Numbered from the stretch's first letter, positions 38,878 to 51,490 are shown. The stretch is DNA of 64,000 nucleotides from Bryoerythrophyllum caledonicum (GCA_963971425.1 OZ020518.1:31626770-31690769), one strand, 5' to 3'. Translations and numbers: made by a program. The notes: a model not told the origin generated them from the letters alone.

Positions 38878-41800
38878 CTCTGCGTAGACAACACCGGCCT
38901 ATTATAGTCTTCCACTCATAATCCCTCTCAACCAAAATTAAGGACCACGCGGGCTGGCAAGAGTTCAGCGGCCTCACAATCACGGAAGCGGAAGCTAGCG
39001 GAAGCAGGAAACAGAAGCCAGGAGACGCAAGAGAGAGACAAAGCAGCAATCTGATGCAGCATACAAACTAATGCAAGTAAACTGAAGCGGGCGAGATCGA
39101 GAGAGGATTCGGATGTAGAAAGCATTCGGAGGGAGCTTAACTTATAAGATGACAACTTGCCTCACTGAGCCCTCCGTGGCTTCACAACTGCGGGATGCTT
39201 TGACGGTTAGTCCATGCAGACGTTTTGAAAAGATGACTATGATGAGAGGCCCACCACAGTTTCACTATCGGCTGAGTTTCTCGTCCGACTGCTCCTCACT
39301 ATGGGGCGACGAACCCGACAAGCACATAAGCCTTGTCAAAATGGGCCAGCGAGACTTGCGCCCATGGTGCACGTTGCCTCCTACACATACCCCGTTCTTC
39401 ACAATATGGTTGGAGAGTCTATTACCACCAACTTAAGAAATATTAGTTATTTTAATTACAGCTTTTAATGAAAAAATCTTCTCCCATGTAGGAAGATAGT
39501 TTTCACGAGGATTGCAAAGTTTTGAAGATTTTATTCCCAGTATTGAAATTACTACAATTTTTAAAATGAAGATTATTTTATGACCCATCATTAACATACA
39601 AATTTCTTCATATCCAAAACCCAAGCAAACAACACTCAAATGATTTTGTGAACTAATTATTTATTCCTCCATTGTCTATGTCCATAAAACTTAAATCATA
39701 AGCACAATAGTGTGTCCTCCAAAGGACAACAGGCAGTATATACTGTAGTTGAAAGACAACTTTACCATAAGATTCATTTTTTGGAAGAAAGTGTCATGTA
39801 TCACAATTTAATTGGTTTAGACCATGGTAAAGATGATATGTCACTCAAAATCCTTGTTAATTATTTGGCACTAAAGTGATGAAGTCGTCCTTCACCTACA
39901 GTATAATAGTAAATAAATACCAAATATGGGCATTAGCCATAAATTGGTGATAAAATAAGTATTGATTCGGTGTTAAGTCGTCATGAATTTAATCTATGCT
40001 TGGATGAAAGTGAATGTTTCATAAATTTGGTTTGGATATGAATCTTAGTGAATTTATGTTGGGACAATTATAGATAAAGATTAGAGACAATAATAGATAA
40101 ATATTAGAGACAATATACTAACAAATCATTATATAGATTTTATTATTCAACAACTCTTTTCTTATGATTGGTATTGAAGGAGAAACAACTTCGGCACCTT
40201 GAAGTTTTAGTTATCAAAGGTTACAAGAAATGAAATTTGGCACCATTATTGGTTAATGTATTCAATACTATTTGAGATTAATGAAATTTATTGCAATGAA
40301 TTCTAATTTCATAAATAAAAGTGACATAATTTTATAAATGATAATGAAAGGATGATACTCAATAATAATTTATACCATAAAGTTATGTGGAACGGTAAAA
40401 TTATTATCGTTGCAATTCAAAAGTCATCAAATTCATCACTTAGCAAAATAATGATTTAATGATCTAAAAAACCACAAATCAAGATATATTTGATATTATC
40501 TTTGTCCCTTGCATGATGCAGCAATAAGACTTTGGTTGAGCCATGTGTATGAATATTTCATGGAACCTACTCTTTAAGTCCTTGATGGATGAATTTTTGT
40601 AATTAAATTGATTTTTTCATTAGAAGTTAGTAGTATTTGGAAATGGTAGTGGTATCATTAAAATACCACTACATGTTGGTATAGTGATATAATATAGTCG
40701 ATTTATTGAACCAACCTTTAGATGGATATCTTTTTGTGGATGAATTGATATTTACATAATAAGTAATGTTGTAATGGTCATGGTGGTGGTACATCCATTA
40801 ACACTAAATTGTCTATACAAATCAACACTTGTCAAAATCCTACCTACCACTACTGTACCATTTACTTTATTATACAATGCACATCAAACTAAAGCTAAAA
40901 TTCTACATTAATTCATGTATATGCATTATCCTATAGGTCACTTCAATTTTGAATTTGCATTTGCAATTGGAAGATAATTCAAATTATTTGATTCCAAAAC
41001 CTAAATTGATGTAGTCCATATTAATTTTCAACCACCTTACCTATATACCTATACCAAGGAATTTTGAAAAGAGAGCCAATATTTGTGCAAATATTGTGGA
41101 ATTTGCCATCTCTTTCTTCACTCTAAACCGCATGCAAAGTAGTGGCTAATATCAATAGTACCTTACAGTAGTTACAATTAAATGCCTTATATCCACCAAC
41201 ACCCCTAGAAGCAAGGACATAAAGGGAACAAGCCTATCCTTCTCTTAACTCAAAACCGCTACATTTCACTATTCTCAACAGGAATAAAGGATCAAGTCCA
41301 CCGATGGCATGCCAAACAAGGAAGCAAAAGTTGGTGGTTTTGGGTACTGGTGGTTTTGATACAACACAATGTAGTAGTAGAAGGATTTGTGTTTCATGAA
41401 AATGTCAAAAACTACTTTCTACTTTGAAAATTTGTGGTAATTTGTGTTAAAATAATATTTACATACATGGATAACTCCTATTAGACATTATGTGGTAATG
41501 GACAATTGACAACTTGTAGCCATATATCTTGAATGGTAGTCAACACATAGTTGAATAGTCTACCAAGCCGTCACAACTGTCGTAGTCTACCAAGCCGTTA
41601 TGTGGACTAATAAGTCAAATACCCACATGTCAATAGTGGGACTTATTGTTAGTGTGTTTGCATTAGAAAGTCCATGTTGCTAGACCATGGACTTTTGCTA
41701 TATAAGAATTGAAGGGAGAGGATCATTCAAAGCGGTTAGTTTTCTTGAATCCTCCATGGTTGGGTGGTGAGCTCATTTGTATTCACATCATTATACTTCT

Positions 41801-43326
41801 ATTCCAGCAATACACTTCCCTCGTATTTTATCACATGGTATGAAAGCTTGGTGCTCTTGAATTGCCATTTGCAGATTGAGTGTATGTGTGAGGTTGTTTA
41901 GAAGAACATGGTCTTTCAATCACCTTTGAGGAAGTTTAATTATTCTTTTGGTAGCTTTTGTTAGAAGCAATATAAGAAATCAAGAGAGCATTGGAGCTCC
42001 AAGAAACCTTGCCCACAGTCCTTGTTGTGCTCACAACCTGCTCACAACTTGTGCTTTGCTCACGATCAGTACATAGTCTCAACAGTGCTATAGATTGCCG
42101 AGAAAGGGCTGTTGGGAATAGATTGTCGGGAATGGGCTGAAGGGAATAGGTTGCCAGAAACTCTATGTGGAAACTTCAGCGCAACCCAAGGAGGAAAAAA
42201 AGTCGAGGATGCAAGAGATTTTGGAAAGTTAAGTTTTTGCCTTGGATTGATATCCTTTTGTCAAATTGCAAAATAATTATCAAATTTGTGAGTTCCTCTA
42301 CAATTTTGTATTTAAGTTCATATGTATCTACTGTAAAAGTAAAGCATAGATAGTGGTTTAAACATCATAGTAAATTTTCTACAAATGATACTATATATTT
42401 TTGGAAAGTCCACAACATATCCTAAAGCTAAACCATATTTTTTAAGATTGTAGAAAAAATCATGATAGATTCTATTTAACTTCATAACAACCTCCTAAAA
42501 AATGGCATTTTTAGACAACTTCATATACATTTTTTTAATCTCATACTTGCAAAAGCAATAAATATAGTCCATTTTTCCAAGTAATCTCACCACTTGACTT
42601 GGCTACAATATTGTACAATTTGACTCATTGTTCAAAGTTCCTACTCCTTGGGTTCCTAATTCTTGGGAGCTCGCATCAAATCAAAAACTCAATGAAAATC
42701 TGCTTACCTCCATAAACACCTCTAGGCTCTAAAGGATTTAACAAATACCTGGGTTGGCAAATCATACATGGTTCTTCTAAGATGGAAAACATATCCAAGC
42801 TCCAACAAGAAAATAGTATGTGAGTGTAAATTTCAATTTTCATAATGTTGTGCAAGTATGTGGGGGAAAATAATAAATCGTAATTGAGTCACATCTCCTA
42901 AATTCTTTACACCTTATACACCTAATTATGTAAGGCATGGACGCTCTCAACCTGTCACATCAATGGGTGCTTCAAGAAGCACTAAAGGATGAGCCAAGCA
43001 TGTATGCCAAGAGCAGCATTTTGCCTTTCATCACTGCCATGAGGACCACGCGGTGAGAGTTACATCATATGCTGCCATAAAAATTCCAAAAATACTCTTG
43101 AAGTACTAACTACTGTATACCTAACTAACTATAATTTCTTGTTGCTCAATGCTCTTCCACTCCTAACAAGCAAGGCTCCGGCACAATTATTGTTTGATTT
43201 CACTCCAAACAACTCATGTCATTGCAGCTCAGGGACTGAGTGGAGCACACGGTGTAGTTGTTAGAGAGGAGGATGTCCTTGAATCCTCAACTGAAACCCA
43301 TGTAGCAGCAAAAGATGCCGTTGGCT

Positions 43327-43526
43327 NNNNNNNNNNNNNNNNNNNNNNNNNNNNNNNNNNNNNNNNNNNNNNNNNNNNNNNNNNNNNNNNNNNNNNNNNN
43401 NNNNNNNNNNNNNNNNNNNNNNNNNNNNNNNNNNNNNNNNNNNNNNNNNNNNNNNNNNNNNNNNNNNNNNNNNNNNNNNNNNNNNNNNNNNNNNNNNNNN
43501 NNNNNNNNNNNNNNNNNNNNNNNNNN
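43327..43526. other. Assembly gap (200 N)
   Basis: Exactly 200 Ns. A round number like this usually marks a join of unknown length. The left flank is the interrupted second copy of the duplication. The right flank does not continue that copy. ORFs that read through the Ns here are artefacts. Confidence 0.99.
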
Positions 43527-43976
43527 AGTGCAGAGAATGTAACACTATTTTGGAGGCGTGTAGATGGGGCACATGTGCATGAGGGAGAATGTTGGTCGCT
43601 GGGTAGATGGACGAGGAGATTGGCGGTAGCACAACTAGAGGTTCTAGTTGAACATGTGTCGGGGACGAAGTATAGGATCCAAACTAAGATATGGGCTAAG
43701 CTGTAGGGTGAGATGTGGGTTGCGATGTGGGGCTGAGATGTGGACTAAGGTGTATTATGTTGACCAGTTGACGCTAGTGGTACAGCTAGTGAGGCGTCGT
43801 GGAGCGCCAAGTCAGGGATCATGGGATGTTGATCTGACAACTTAGATGGATTCGGCGGAATGCCAGTTGTCTAACACCTTGGCGGAACTGCAGTTACTAT
43901 CTTAAGTTTGAATATGCTAGATTCATTGAACTTGACGTTTCTGGAAATCACGAGTTTGTACTTCAATGGGATCCAG
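43527..43976. other. Stretch after the gap, unassigned
   Basis: GT-rich low-complexity sequence with repeated GATGTGG units (43,690-43,760). No recognisable gene. Probably the end of another repeat that continues into the gap. Confidence 0.4.
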
Positions 43977-44312
43977 TGTTAGGGACATGACCTCTGGAAC
44001 CTTCTAGTTCCTTTTACTTTAAATTAGGTTTTTACTTTAGAAATCCTTTTACTTTGCTTTTACTTTAGAAACCCTTTTACTTTAGATTAGGTTATATATA
44101 GGGTTCGAGGTTGAAGAAATCCTCAATCTCAACAATGCATCTATTGGTGCCATTGCTCATCCCTCTTGTTGGTCGTGTGCTCATCTTATTAATCCAAATT
44201 CATATCAGTTCGAGTTCATATCAGTTTCCGATCTTCTAGTTCTTTAGGGTTCTAGTTCTTGTCAGGTATTCTTGTATCCTATGTCCGTGACAGTTTGTCG
44301 AGACTGACCTCA
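43977..44312 (+). repeat. Ty3/gypsy 5' LTR with primer site
   Basis: Starts TGTTAGGGACAT. An inverted match, ATGTCCGTGACA, ends at 44,292. A TATATATA box is near 44,092. A sequence like the iMet primer site (GAGTATCAGAGTTAGG) begins at about 44,316, some 25 bases further on, so the LTR end is either 44,292 or about 44,312. The gag start is 250 bases downstream. Confidence 0.6.
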
Positions 44313-44566
44313 CTTGAGTATCAGAGTTAGGACCCTTCTTGAAGTTGCGGTTTACCCCCTCTTTTTTGAAGGTGTACTAGCAATTATAGAGGTTGCGGTT
44401 TACCCCCTTTTAATCTGATATCTCCATTTGTCACAACATTTGAGTCTTGTTCTTCTTGTGAGAGCAGCGGACAATCCCTCTCCTTGAACGTTTGAAGGTT
44501 TAGAGGTTGCAATTTATCCTCCACTGAGCCAAAATTTTATTTTCGGATATTCTCATCTTTTATAGT

Positions 44567-45140
44567 ATGGCTGGGACTCAGGACTATATTAAGCCTAAAT
44601 CTGCCGAGGCTAAGTTAGAGGCTATCCTTAATGCTATCAACACGTTATCGGTCCGGACCACAACGATTGAAGGAGTCATTGGTGGCATCAATCTCCCGCG
44701 AACCTGGAGGGAGGAGCTCTGCCTGTGATTCGACAAGATGCACCACCACAACGGAAAGAACCTCGTGTAAGCCTGCCTGAGAAATTCGATGGCATGTGCT
44801 CCAAGTTTCAAGGGTTTGTCAATCAAATTCGGTTGATAATCGCCTTACAATTGGAGCGCTATCCAACAGAAGAATCACGAGTTGGATTGATTAAGACGTT
44901 GTTTACGGAACAAGTTTTATCATGGTTTGCTTCCTTGTTTGAGAAAGGTTCACCCACCTTGAACAACTTTGACATTTTTTTGGAGGCCTTTGCGGAAGCA
45001 TTTGGAGAACATGACAAGGCTCGTCGGGCAACAACAAAGATTTGGTCTCTACAGCAAGGGACACATTCTGCATCGACTTACGCCTCAGATTTTAGACAAC
45101 TTGGGTACGACATCACTTGGGATGAAGCAACAGTTATGAG
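44567..45140 (+). pseudogene. Ty3/gypsy gag, 5' part (split by insertion)
   Basis: ATG at 44,567 (MAGTQDYIKPKSAEAKL). A one-base shift near 44,695 moves the frame to the one running on to 45,144. That frame contains the retrotransposon gag core: VSLPEKFDG, FVNQIRLIIALQLERYP, TLFTEQVLSWFASLFE, FLEAFAEAFGEHD and SASTYASDFRQLGYDI. The frame stops because a 6.4-kb element has inserted after GTTATGAG; the rest of gag resumes at 51,577. Confidence 0.88.
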
Positions 45141-45219
45141 CTAGGTTGTCACATACGTACGAAATCCGGGCCCCTGGACGTGTTGGACGTCCCGTCCGTC
45201 TGGATGTGGGTAAACTGGC

Positions 45220-45590
45220 AGTCGCCCAATTTACCCCCGATTAACCCCCGATTGGTGCCCAGTTGGTGCCCGGTCGACTCCCGGTCGCCCTGAACATTCG
45301 CCCGGGCAGCACCCGGTCGCCTGCTCAGGTCGCGTAGTCGCTGGCCAAGGTTGCCCGTTTGCTCGAAACGGTTGCCTGCAAATGTGGCCCTGTCGCCTCG
45401 AACGGTTGCCCGTTAGGGTCGCCCCTTCGCCCAAAACGGTTGCCCGCCGATGTCGCGCAGTCGCCTAGAACGGTCGCATGTTCGCCAGAAACAGTTGCCC
45501 GCCGATGTTGCCCTGTCGCCTAGAATGGTCGCCCGTTGGGGTTGTCCGGTCGCCCGGTCACCTGGCGCGGTCGCCCTAAGATTATAGTGT
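45220..45590 (+). repeat. GC-rich subterminal array, left (GGTCGCCC/GGTTGCCC units)
   Basis: About fifteen irregular units of GGTCGCCC, GGTTGCCC and related forms, spaced about 15-30 bases apart, for example GAACGGTTGCCCG. It contrasts with the AT-rich surroundings. Confidence 0.85.
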
Positions 45591-45832
45591 TTGAAGTGAC
45601 TAAAAAGGAATTTTCTTCATTATTCGAGTGTTCAAAGTTAAATGCAAACCTGGATCACTGGTGGCTCTCAAATATAATGGATGTTGAGGCTGTGAGGATT
45701 CCTCCGCTGATTGGGACAGAACATGCAATTGTATTATCAATGCCGGAGACCTGTGATGTTCTCCGACCAACCCATCGTTTATAATCATTGCAGTTACAGG
45801 TTGAACTATGCCCGGGTACTGGACAAGCCTTC

Positions 45833-46789
45833 TCAATCCCGGGCATGTCCTTTTCCCGGGCTTGTATCTTCTCGCCCTAGTGCTGCAAGAGATAGAGGCT
45901 TGGAAGGATTTGTTGGGCATTTTGCTCGAACATGACCTAGCTTTCCGCAACCCCAACACCTTCCTTGTCGTTGATATTCCAATCTTTCTGGTGCTATTTT
46001 GGCCAAGGCTGTGGTTCCACCAAACGCATCAAGTTCCATTGGAACCGGCCCGGAATTCACTGGACTTGATTGGAATCGTTCAACATAATTCATTGAGTGG
46101 AAACCGGAACTGGCTGGACGTCGATTCTGACGTCGTGACCATAGTCGCTCATCAATTCTTGATGCCATAGCCATCCACTCATGAAGCTTACAGGGTTGTG
46201 TTTCTGCAGTTGCAATCAAATCCAAAACTTCATCCTTAAGCCCTCCTCGAAATCGTGCCACTAAGCTAGCCTCATTCCACTCAACTTGGGCAGCATGCTT
46301 GTTGAACACTGAAATATAGGTTGCAACCGATCCTGTTTGTCGAATTTTTCCCAACCGGTCCTCTGCATTGCCTCCACGATCAATATCTCCGAATACCGCA
46401 ATAATTGCTTCTCTAAAAGCATCATAATTCTTTAATAACTCATGAACACGTCCTTCATCCAATGCTTGCAAAATGGGCATTGCCCAATTTTGTGCCGCCC
46501 CGCTCATGTATGATAATGCATATGCAACCTTGTCTTCATCTTGTTGATATGTGCGAGGCTTACTTCGGAACACCAACCTCAACTGCGCAAACCACTTGTA
46601 TACCTCACCGCCTCTCTTCCCAGAGAACTTCTCTGGTGCTGTAACCTTTGAATCTTTTTCCTCAAAATTTGTACCATCATAGTCTCTGATCCTCCCCTGG
46701 GCTCGTTCCTGTGCTTGTATCAATGTTGAATCCACTGTTGTTGGGTTCGCCGCAGCTCGCTCTGAGATTTGTTGCACCAAATGGGGCAT
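45833..46789 (-). CDS. Gag-like protein with CCHC zinc knuckle (318 residues)
   Basis: An open ATG frame. Residues about 45-200 form a retrotransposon gag core (VTAPEKFSGKRGGEVYKWFA, then YALSYMSGAAQNWAMPILQA, then FREAIIAVFGDID and YISVFNKHAAQVEWNE). Residues about 283-296 are a knuckle, C-WG-C-GKLG-H-VRAK-C. Upstream in the same frame are two stops after a possible original start, so the N-terminus is shortened. Protease and RT are not found beyond the stop. It belongs to a different gag lineage from the gypsy element it sits in. It is either a relic that happens to stay open or a retained Gag-only gene. Confidence 0.8.
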   Translation of the reverse strand: MPHLVQQISERAAANPTTVDSTLIQAQERAQGRIRDYDGTNFEEKDSKVTAPEKFSGKRGGEVYKWFAQLRLVFRSKPRTYQQDEDKVAYALSYMSGAAQNWAMPILQALDEGRVHELLKNYDAFREAIIAVFGDIDRGGNAEDRLGKIRQTGSVATYISVFNKHAAQVEWNEASLVARFRGGLKDEVLDLIATAETQPCKLHEWMAMASRIDERLWSRRQNRRPASSGFHSMNYVERFQSSPVNSGPVPMELDAFGGTTALAKIAPERLEYQRQGRCWGCGKLGHVRAKCPTNPSKPLSLAALGREDTSPGKGHARD

Positions 46790-47184
46790 GGCGGCCTGGA
46801 ATACTCATTGAATTTGTTGTTAGATAAAAGCAGCCCAGTCTGGACCTACGCCCTCCATTGCTGGCGAGGTTGTATCCACTATTGAATCTTGATGGCTTAT
46901 GATAATTTTGGAAAGGGTCTATTTTAGGTTTTCCACTAATATGCAAATTGCAAATTAATTGACCACCCGCTACGATTCAATTGGTTGTTGCATAAAAGCC
47001 CAGTTGCCAGCAACACTGCACCATGCACACTTGCATCCCGAACCGATGAGGCTTACGAACTTCTAGGTCTGAAATCTCCATTTGCTGGCCACTGATTAAT
47101 ACTCTTGTGCCAACACCTTCTGACGGCATGCTGATCATGCAGCTAGGTTAACTGAATATTTTACTCTGAATGTGAGCAGCATCT

Positions 47185-47440
47185 AATCTTGCTAAAGGCT
47201 GCCAGTGACAGCTTGGTTCCAGGAAGGTGAGATGACACCTTATGGGTTATTCCATCTGGAAAGAACAAAGCCAACCCAAAACCTGCAATCTCAAGTTGTA
47301 ATTTCATGTCCAATAAAGTGTTGCTGGCTTTAATGCCTCAATGAATAGTCTTTGGTCGAGCAAATGCATGTAGGTGATGTAATCCTTGAGATAATTCCAA
47401 GCATATATTAAATTATTTTGCCCAGGTCAGGTGTTGGTTA
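47185..47440 (-). pseudogene. Receptor-like protein kinase fragment, catalytically dead
   Basis: On the minus strand, subdomains VIa to VII of a plant receptor-like kinase: NICLELSQGLHHLHAFARP, then IH, a stop, GIKASNTLLD, and LEIAGFGLA. The family has HRDIKASNILLD and DFGLA. Here the catalytic HRD is H-stop-G (TGA in place of an Arg codon) and DFG is GFG. The rest of the kinase is not clear on either side. It was most likely captured by the hAT-like element or was older cargo. Confidence 0.8.
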
Positions 47441-47699
47441 ATTCCTTGATTGTAACAGCAGTAATGCAGCGTCAGCGTCATCATGACGAAGAAATTGCTT
47501 CAAAATTCTTCCTGCAGTGTATATCATCTCTGGCAGTTATAGCTCATTTGAGAGACACGGGAATAATCGACCAATTCCAACCTAGGAGTGTGGACAGTCA
47601 ATGACGTCACATAATGTCAGAATCCAGTTCCATGAATCGTGATTCTATCGACACTCCAAACATATGAGGCTCACATATCATATAATTCCATACCAGAGA

Positions 47700-49940
47700 T
47701 TACACTAGTCTTCCATGCACATAAACATCAACGAGTCTACATCACTAGTAAGAGAGCTTAACTTCCAAGACCTTCGTTGTATTAACAATATGTGACGTGA
47801 GAAACATTTCCTTCTCACTGGGCTTTAAGGAGCATGACAAGCCTCCGAAATTATAACTACCATAACTATCATAACTCCCCTTTCTAGGTTTGCTTGTTCC
47901 CAAGTCCAAAAATTACGACCAAGTCGTAGATCTTCAGTGCAATGTTTTGTGTTTCAATGGCCAAAGAGTTTTGGTTCTCCAAATATCATCGTATTATATA
48001 AGGCAAATCTATGAGTGTCAACTGGAAGTTCCATTTTAAGTATGCATACATCTCTCCACTGTGTATTATTTTTTCTCAAAATTATTTCGGCATGTCTAAA
48101 GGCTCAAAGACTTTTATGCTTGGAAATTTGAGGTCCCATTAATAACTTTGTGATTTCGTATAATCTTTGGTTTTACTATTCTAATGATGATTCTAAATAT
48201 TCCAATTTTTTGCATCTGTAATTGATATTCCATCTATGTAACTTGATTTAGTGTCCAACAGTAAAAAAGATTGAAATATTAGAGACATGAGCTTTAAAAT
48301 ATTAAATTGAAAGTAAAAGAGATTTTTGCAATAATTATCCTTCATTAGTGTTTTTTTCAATACCATTAAAATTATTATGACATGATTGATTATATTATAT
48401 ATAGATTGATCCATACGATAGAATCTTGTAACGGACTTGACATGATTAATGGTTTGGACCTTTACGGTGCATTTATAGAATTGTATAGTCACTTAAGTCT
48501 TTGTTTGATTTTTAAAAAGTTGTCATTTTTGGTTCTAAGGTCTAGCTTACAATGCTCCACTTGTGTTGTTATTAATAAATATAAAAATCTAAATTTGGTA
48601 TGCTTTTCAAGCTTGCATTTTTTGGGGTGCATTACTTTTATTTCTTGCAATTCTAAATGGTTGTTCCCTAGTCAACGTCCTCAAAATTAATTTAGAGCAA
48701 TTTCCAACTTTGATATTTTGGATTTTGAATATTTGCAATTTACTTTTGATGGAGCATAACATAGGTGTCCGTGCCCAAAATATGATGGATGCCTCTTCCA
48801 ACATATTTAATTTCATTTGTCCTACCCACGTCTTCAAATGTAGACATGGAACTTTTGCTTTATTGAATTCTACAAGTTTTCCTTCAGAGAGTACAATTCT
48901 CTTCTTTAGAAGATATTTTCGAAAGTGGATTTTATTCTTCGTCCACTATGTTGCGCTAAACCGTCTCATAGGCATTTGTGTCATTTAAAGCATTGATTTT
49001 GAAGCCATAAATAGAGATTCCAAACATAAAGGTGGAGTCTTCTTACAACTCATAAAATGAACTTTAAAATTTAGATTAAAATAGTCAAAGGAACAAACAA
49101 GTATTTTTTATAGTATGTTTCGGTAGTCTTCACTTGTCTAAAATCACTACCAATATACTTTACCAATATTTGAGATTCTGAGAATCCTTCAATATATTTC
49201 ACCAGATAACATTTCTAATTTCTTGGTCTATGATAGTAGGTCGGAGGAAAAAAATTAGTTTCATTTTCAAATTTAAATTCTTAACATGTATAGACTGAAA
49301 ATTAAAATTGGGAAGAAAATAATTGAGCCTACATGCTACTTCTTGAAGTAAAAAAACAAAATTAGAATAAAGAGAAAAATACAAAATTTTCAATTTTTAC
49401 GTGCAGACAAAATAATTTCTTTTGCACCTCGTCCAATTGGATGATAAAACATTGACTCATCCAAAATTGAAAATTCGACACCCATGAAGGTTATTCTTTG
49501 CAATCACAAATTACAATGTTACTTACAACTTGCTTCTATAAAAATTGTCATATGAAGTAGACAATTGTAGCAATATGTTTGGAGCTATCTTTTTTTGGCC
49601 AACATCTCTATGGATAGAATAATTATCTTAAAGGCCCGCTAAAACAAAAATGCAATAAAATATAGTGATGCAATTCAAGAATTGATATATAATAACCAAA
49701 ACTCATTCATGTAAGTAACAATGTATAAGCTATATTTGCCCCAAAATTCAAATGTTAAATACGTGTGCAGCAAATCCAAGATAGTCGAAGGAAATACAAC
49801 TTAACAAACTTACGTTATTCACAATTTAGATATAGGGGTTTAAAAATTCAATATTCAACGAGTGAAAGCACATTTTCAAACTTCTCCTTGGAATTGCATA
49901 AATTAAAGGTACCAAAAAAAAGATCACTGGGTAGACTATG
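47700..49940. other. AT-rich stretch inside the hAT-like element
   Basis: Short frames only; no recognisable protein or RNA gene. Base composition differs sharply from the GC-rich ends. Confidence 0.45.
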
Positions 49941-50124
49941 GCCAAGAAGGACGTCCACACTGAGGGTTGCAACTTGGGCGCCTCGCCTCACGAGGCAACC
50001 GGCTAGTCACTGATCCGGCCGCACACCAGTCCTCCACTAAAAACGCTCGCCTAAAGGTGACATTGGTAGGGCGACCCCTCCCAAGGCTCGACCGGCGGGT
50101 GACCGGGCCGGTCGCCGACCTAAC

Positions 50125-50405
50125 CCCTAAATTTCCAAGAGTCCCCTCGGAGGACTCTCGAAGGTTTGGGGCCTGGGCATGTTCCTATGGTGTTAATTTA
50201 TAATATTCTTCCATGAGTTTTTAATTGTAGATGGATATTACTATAAGCTTTGTGTGGTACAAATCTTTCCTCAATCCGACATTTGATGAAAAAGTTGTAG
50301 GATTTTTCATTTTAAATGGGGAGAGCGGGCACGTCAGGCAACTTCAAAAACTTTTGTTAGGAGACCCTAATCAATGTGAGATTTTCAATACTAGCAAGTA
50401 ATAAT
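50125..50405 (+). repeat. Dispersed repeat family R1, third member
   Basis: A diverged relative of 7813-8120: AACCCCTAAATTTCCAAGAG, then CGGAGGACTCTCGAAGGTTTGGG, and near its end TTTCAATACTAGCAAG. Confidence 0.6.
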
Positions 50406-51069
50406 ATTTCCTTTCATATTGTCAAAAAAAATCTTGTCTTTAGTGAAAAATAGTATATTAACCCAAGTCGAACATTTTCACACATTGTTACACATTGGTG
50501 GGCAAGGTACAAAAAAACTTCTTCTTTTCCACATAAAACTTAGAGATCTTCTATTTTTTACTTTTTATTTTTTGTACAACGATATGTAGTGTACATCTTC
50601 TTATTGACCATTCGGATTCTCATTCAAAAACATATTAAGTTCACCAAAAAACGTAACGTGAAGTTGCACTTTTTGAAACTCCATCCCTTGCACAATTTTA
50701 TTGAATATGCTACACCCCTTCAATACCTATAAAAATTGGCGTACAAAGAACTAATATCATGTTCAACATGATGGTAATGGATTTGGACCTTGTGTAGTGC
50801 AAAAATTTGAAAGCAAGTAAAGTCAAGTCTGCTGATCCACTAAAGGCAGGGAAGAAAATGAAACCTTTTCTCTACTTCAAACACTATAATCTTTCAATCT
50901 GTGTTGTAAAAAATTATGCAATTTTGTGAGTATGTTACTCAATAAGTCTGAATTGAGATCCTACAGTTAAAACAAGAAATAAAAGGTCTTGTTTGCCTCC
51001 TTATTCATTGCAGTAAAACGAGCAATTCTGGAGTGTTTTTGGTATGAAATTGTCACAAAAATTTAGGGG

Positions 51070-51490
51070 TTAAAAGGGTCGCCCAAGAATGACCTTGAAA
51101 GAGCGCCTTCTCTTAAGGGGCGACCAGCGGGCGACCGGCCCGGTTGCCCATCAATGATCTTGAGAAGGCGACCGAGCACCGACCATGGCAATCGGCGGGC
51201 GACCGTGTCGAGTGACCGTGCAGGGCGACCCTACCTCACAACAGGGAGATCCTGCCTCGCGATTGGACGACCTGATCCGGCGACCGGGCAATCCTAGTGG
51301 GGGACGGGCGATCGGGCGACCCTATTCGGTGACCAGGCAATTCCCTCGCGCGACTAGGAGACCTTATTGGGCGACCGGGCGACCTTACTGGGCCACAGGG
51401 CGACCAGTCGACCTTATTGGGCGACCGGGCGACCCTAGTGGGTGACCGGGCGACGACCGGGCCGGGACCGCGGTGACCGGCGGTAAAAAA
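51070..51490 (+). repeat. GC-rich subterminal array, right (GGGCGACC units)
   Basis: More than fifteen GGGCGACC-type units, many in tandem (GGGCGACCGGGCGACC). It is the reverse complement orientation of the left array, so the two ends of the element form long inverted subterminal repeats. A smaller cluster lies at about 49,960-50,110. Confidence 0.85.

Larger units (their letters stand above)
25267..43326. repeat. Copy 2 of the large direct duplication
   Basis: Same sequence as 1-18,062 with about 0.03% difference. It begins at or before 25,267 and is cut at 43,326 by the run of Ns. The matching point in copy 1 is 18,062, after which copy 1 continues with 7.2 kb that has no second copy in the window. 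A tandem duplication whose second unit is interrupted by the gap explains this. So does an assembly that passed twice through the same 25.27-kb locus. Confidence 0.97.

Noticed and set aside
43194-43706. Open frames running through the N gap
   Set aside because: The frame is open only because Ns have no stops. The two sides are different sequences.
44584-44826. Minus-strand frame over the gypsy gag
   Set aside because: The plus strand carries the gag core; this is its antisense.
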